From Enoplosus armatus (Eukaryota; Chordata; Actinopteri; Centrarchiformes; Enoplosidae), in the NCBI RefSeq assembly GCF_043641665.1, contig NC_092198.1, positions 5,016,001 to 5,080,000 on the forward strand: 64,000 nucleotides of DNA, written 5' to 3'. The position numbers and the translations under genes were made by a program. Position 1 is the stretch's first letter; each line of letters starts with the position of its first letter. The notes beneath the pieces are model-generated. The model was given only the letters and a program-made list of their open reading frames with translations. It did no database searches and was not told the DNA's origin. This document shows positions 60,701 to 64,000 of the stretch, piece after piece.

Positions 60701-62324
60701 GAAAAACAACAAGAGGGAACAACAGGAGAATAGTTCGGTAAAGAGGGACAGCCTAAAAGACAGAAGGGCAGAAATGTGTGCTCTCTTGACGTGGCTCAGG
60801 TAGCACTCACAGCAGGCTGAAAAGTTTAGCATTTACAGAACTAACATCTTCACCAACAGCTGGCTGCGTCACCTGACCTGACATCACATCGCATAGCCAC
60901 TAACAGAGCCAGCCCCATTTCCTCTCACCACGCAAAACCTCGAGGTTAAAGGTACCCTGTGGAATCTTTGACCACTAGCAGCGCTATGGAGCAATATTTT
61001 TACGAGCGGGTCCTTGTTTTGTTTGGATCACATGCATGCCTACGAGTGCGCATCAGCACGACACACGACAGGTTCACTCTTCTCCACTTGTTAAAAAATG
61101 GCAGTAGTAAGGTGTCAAGGAATGTAGCATTATGTCAGCAAAGGCAGGGAAGAAGAGGACTGCAAAGCTAGCAAATAATGGATGTAAAGATTGCACAATA
61201 TAAAATGTCTTGTAAAAAAATCTAGTTTGAAAACTCCTGGTATGCATTGAATAATAACAGGGAGTGTTTTTTCTTTTACATTTAATAGCATTACCATTAA
61301 TATTCATATATTTTTGGATACAATACACATATATATATATATTTATTTATTTGTTGTATCAATTATTTGGACAGAAATTTGCAAACTACCCAAATAAATG
61401 GCTTTTTCCAAATGTCTATGAATATGCTTATATGTGTTCTGGATAGCATTAAAATTACTTACCAGAGGATGATGTGTTAAAATCACCTAGCCTTCCCCCA
61501 ACAAAAACAACCAAACACCAGCAAAATCACGCATGTACTGTATGTCTTGGTTTTGTATTGAAAATGTCAGCATACATCACACAGTCATCCAGGGCTAACC
61601 TTGCTCCCACAGTACAGAGAGGATTAGAAATGCAGGGTGTCAGCAAATCCACCATCCATCACAGAGCCCTCAGACGAGCCCCAGGAGCCACAAAATATAC
61701 ATATGCATACGAACACGCTATTTTTTCAGATGCAATCTTCTCATTTCAGTTGAGTTTAACAACATGTAACTTGGGCTATTAACATATGTGTTCTGTGTAT
61801 AAAGAAGCTAGAAACAACAGAAAAAAAGGAAGCCTGCAGGCTTTTAAAAGGCGCAGATTGCTGGTTTCTCTTGTTGCAAATTAACTGTGAAGGTAAAGGG
61901 GCCTGGAGGTCCCTTATCACAGTTTTACAAGCAGTAGAGGTGTCTCTTTGAGAAGTAACCCACCCCACCCCCCATACACTTGTCCTATACTGCAATCTTA
62001 TTTTTATCAACAGAATAATAACATTCTCTTACTCTCTTTTCTTGCACTTCCTTTCTCTTTCAGCAGTCACAGACATATTGTAGTTTTTTCTACTGCTGCA
62101 CTCACAATTTGCTCTAAAGCACTCGGGTAAATGCCTAAAATGTTAGCGTAAAAGTATTTTTAGCTGTCATAGGCAGGTGATAAATGGTTCTCCAAGGAAA
62201 GAAAAGCTCTTTTTGACCTGCTTCTTTTAGTCCTGTGTAGAGGTATGCATGAGGTGAAAACACTGTTCAACAAGCAAACTTTCACTGCCTGAGGGGCTTC
62301 AAAATAGATGTGTAGGTGTGTGGC

Positions 62325-62326
<2 letters not shown>

Positions 62327-62373
<47 letters not shown>
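62327..62373. repeat. (TG)n microsatellite
   Basis: Over 20 pure TG units. Confidence 0.95.
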
Positions 62374-62376
<3 letters not shown>

Positions 62377-62740
62377 GCATTTCTCAAAGATATTGAGATT
62401 AGGTGGAAAACATTTACCAGCTTCACACACAGTGTCGCCCTTAACCAAGTCTGTGTATTTGTGTGTTCATCTGTCATAATAAGCATTGTGTAAAATTTGT
62501 GTGCTCCTGCTCGCTCCACATCATCACAGGTGTTAAAGATCACGGAGGTTTTTCTTCTCCTTTTTGGAGAGTAAAGTATGAGTTTTGTACCATCAGGTCA
62601 TTTAGTCTTCAAGTCATCTTTAAAAAACACTAATTCCCAGTATTTCCAATGCAGTTCCTTTGTTTCAGAAATGTTTTAAATTAGGATAAAAAACCTGAAG
62701 ACTCAATAATGGACTAACTGATTTTTCCTAACAAACCCTG

Positions 62741-62747
62741 TATATAT

Positions 62748-62783
<36 letters not shown>
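62741..62783. repeat. (TA)n microsatellite
   Basis: TATATATACA then pure AT alternation. Confidence 0.95.
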
Positions 62784-62785
<2 letters not shown>

Positions 62786-64000
62786 CTGACCCTCAGTTTT
62801 TACAGTAGGTATCAAGACATCACATCACTCTACAGTGGAAATGTTGTTCTGAGGAGAAGCAACAAAAAGCATCAGTAGGCCTTATTTGGGCCAGACGATT
62901 GAGAAACCAGCCAACAAGCCCGACCCAAAGGCCCCACAAAACAGTTGTTATTCTTGATAATGCGCAAAGCCTCGTCAAGCTGACACCCTGAAATACAGAG
63001 CGCACAGATCACTTTCAGACAAACCCTTGCTGGTTGAGGCTTGCAGCTGTCTGACAGAGAGCGAAGAGATGGAGGGAGACAAAAGAAAGGAGGTAAAACA
63101 GAAAGAAAGAAGGCAAGAGAAAAAGAAAGAATAAAAGACGATGTAAAATCTGGAACTAAATCAGAGAAAATAAATGAGAGCAAAGGCAATGCACTGCTCA
63201 TGAAGCTCAGAGTTCGACACTGTGCAGACATATAAGGTCCACCAAAAATGTTCAGACCCATCCAACTGATAAAAAAGTTGCTAAATTACACATGATGAAC
63301 TGCAGTGCACTTTGGACTTGTTATGTTTTCATACAGTTTTCCCCCATGTGTCATAGCAACCAAACCACCTGGCGCCTACAAATACTCCAAAATTCAAACT
63401 TGCTGGAGATAATAAAAGCTGACCTTTCCTGAGACGGCGTCGGAGGGAGTGAGAGACGAGGAAGTCTATCTGACAAGGCATGAATCTAAACCAAACTTGT
63501 GGTTGCCATAAACAACAAGAGGCATCTGCAAAGAGGGCAGGAACATTTAGCTCGAGGAGAGCGTGAGTGTGAGGTTAAAAACGCTATGTGACCCCGGATG
63601 GTTGAGTGTCAGTGAGCTGTTTGGTGGCTGTTGCAGGATCATCGGCGTGGATAGGAGCAGGTTAGCTGAACATCAGGCGCCCTGAAGCTACACATACTTA
63701 TTCCTCCTGATACGGCATCTACCAAAAGTGTGCACTTAAAGCCCCCCAAGTAAATCCTTGGAACTGTAGCTATGTGTCTTGACTCCTGATTAACACTTTT
63801 GGACTGTATGCTCGGAGGGGTTTGCTCAATGGCAGTGACTGGTTGTCTTCGAAAAAGTCTTCAAACACAGAGACGGACAGAAAACTAACATTCTCGTTCA
63901 GTTAAGGATACCACAATTTAAAAAGCACTTCTGTACACACATACCCACGTGTAAAACAGAAAAAAAACCCAACATAACACACATTCATTGGCACAATGTC

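Larger units (their letters stand above)
57701..64000. other. Non-coding, no gene seen
   Basis: Microsatellites at 62.3 and 62.7 kb. A segment at about 60.95-61.17 kb (GGTACCCTGTGGAAT start) resembles a common fish interspersed repeat. No exon with similarity to a known family. Confidence 0.5.

Noticed and set aside
61474..61782. Frame with a GVSKSTIHHRALRR-like segment, considered as Tc1 transposase helix-turn-helix
   Set aside because: The match is one short stretch with no catalytic domain or terminal repeats around it.

Overview
The window looks like a teleost fish nuclear genome, probably a spiny-rayed fish. It has spliced vertebrate genes, frequent (TG)n and (TA)n microsatellites, L2-type LINE tails, short inverted-repeat elements and long non-coding stretches. 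The species cannot be named from the sequence alone. Nothing prokaryotic (operon, CRISPR array, insertion sequence) is present.

Layout: 1-24 kb holds no gene I can support. It contains microsatellites, copies of a dispersed MITE-like family (about 4.05-4.52, 12.04-12.23, 15.88-16.46 and 17.52-18.31 kb), LINE tails, an unusual inverted duplication of an exon-like sequence (6.53-7.18 kb) and a piggyBac-like MITE bounded by TTAA (23.49-24.02 kb). At 24.75-30.50 kb two intronless genes lie in tandem on the + strand. Both encode thrombomodulin-type receptors: signal peptide, C-type lectin-like domain, six EGF domains, membrane segment, short tail. Each has a TATA box and an ETS-like block upstream. 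A decayed L2 LINE (31.75-32.87 kb) separates them from tlr5 (33.85-37.92 kb, +), a membrane-form flagellin receptor of four coding exons with a TIR domain split by two introns. Facing it tail to tail is disp1 (43.15-51.30 kb, - strand), the RND-like transporter that releases lipid-modified Hedgehog. Eight coding exons are visible. The N-terminal exon lies beyond the right edge or was missed. From 51.3 to 64 kb I see only non-coding sequence, presumably the large 5' intron or upstream region of disp1.

The genes do not form a pathway: two endothelial/anticoagulant-type receptors, one innate immune receptor and one Hedgehog-release transporter. From memory, human TLR5 and DISP1 are also convergent neighbours (1q41), so that pair is conserved microsynteny, whereas human THBD is on another chromosome (20p11). 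The points of most interest are the divergence of the two thrombomodulin copies (loss of a lectin-domain loop in one, different residues at the human Met388 position, shared promoter layout and tail motif), the exon structure of tlr5 and disp1, and the inverted exon-like duplication near 7 kb. I found no strong case for a wholly new system.
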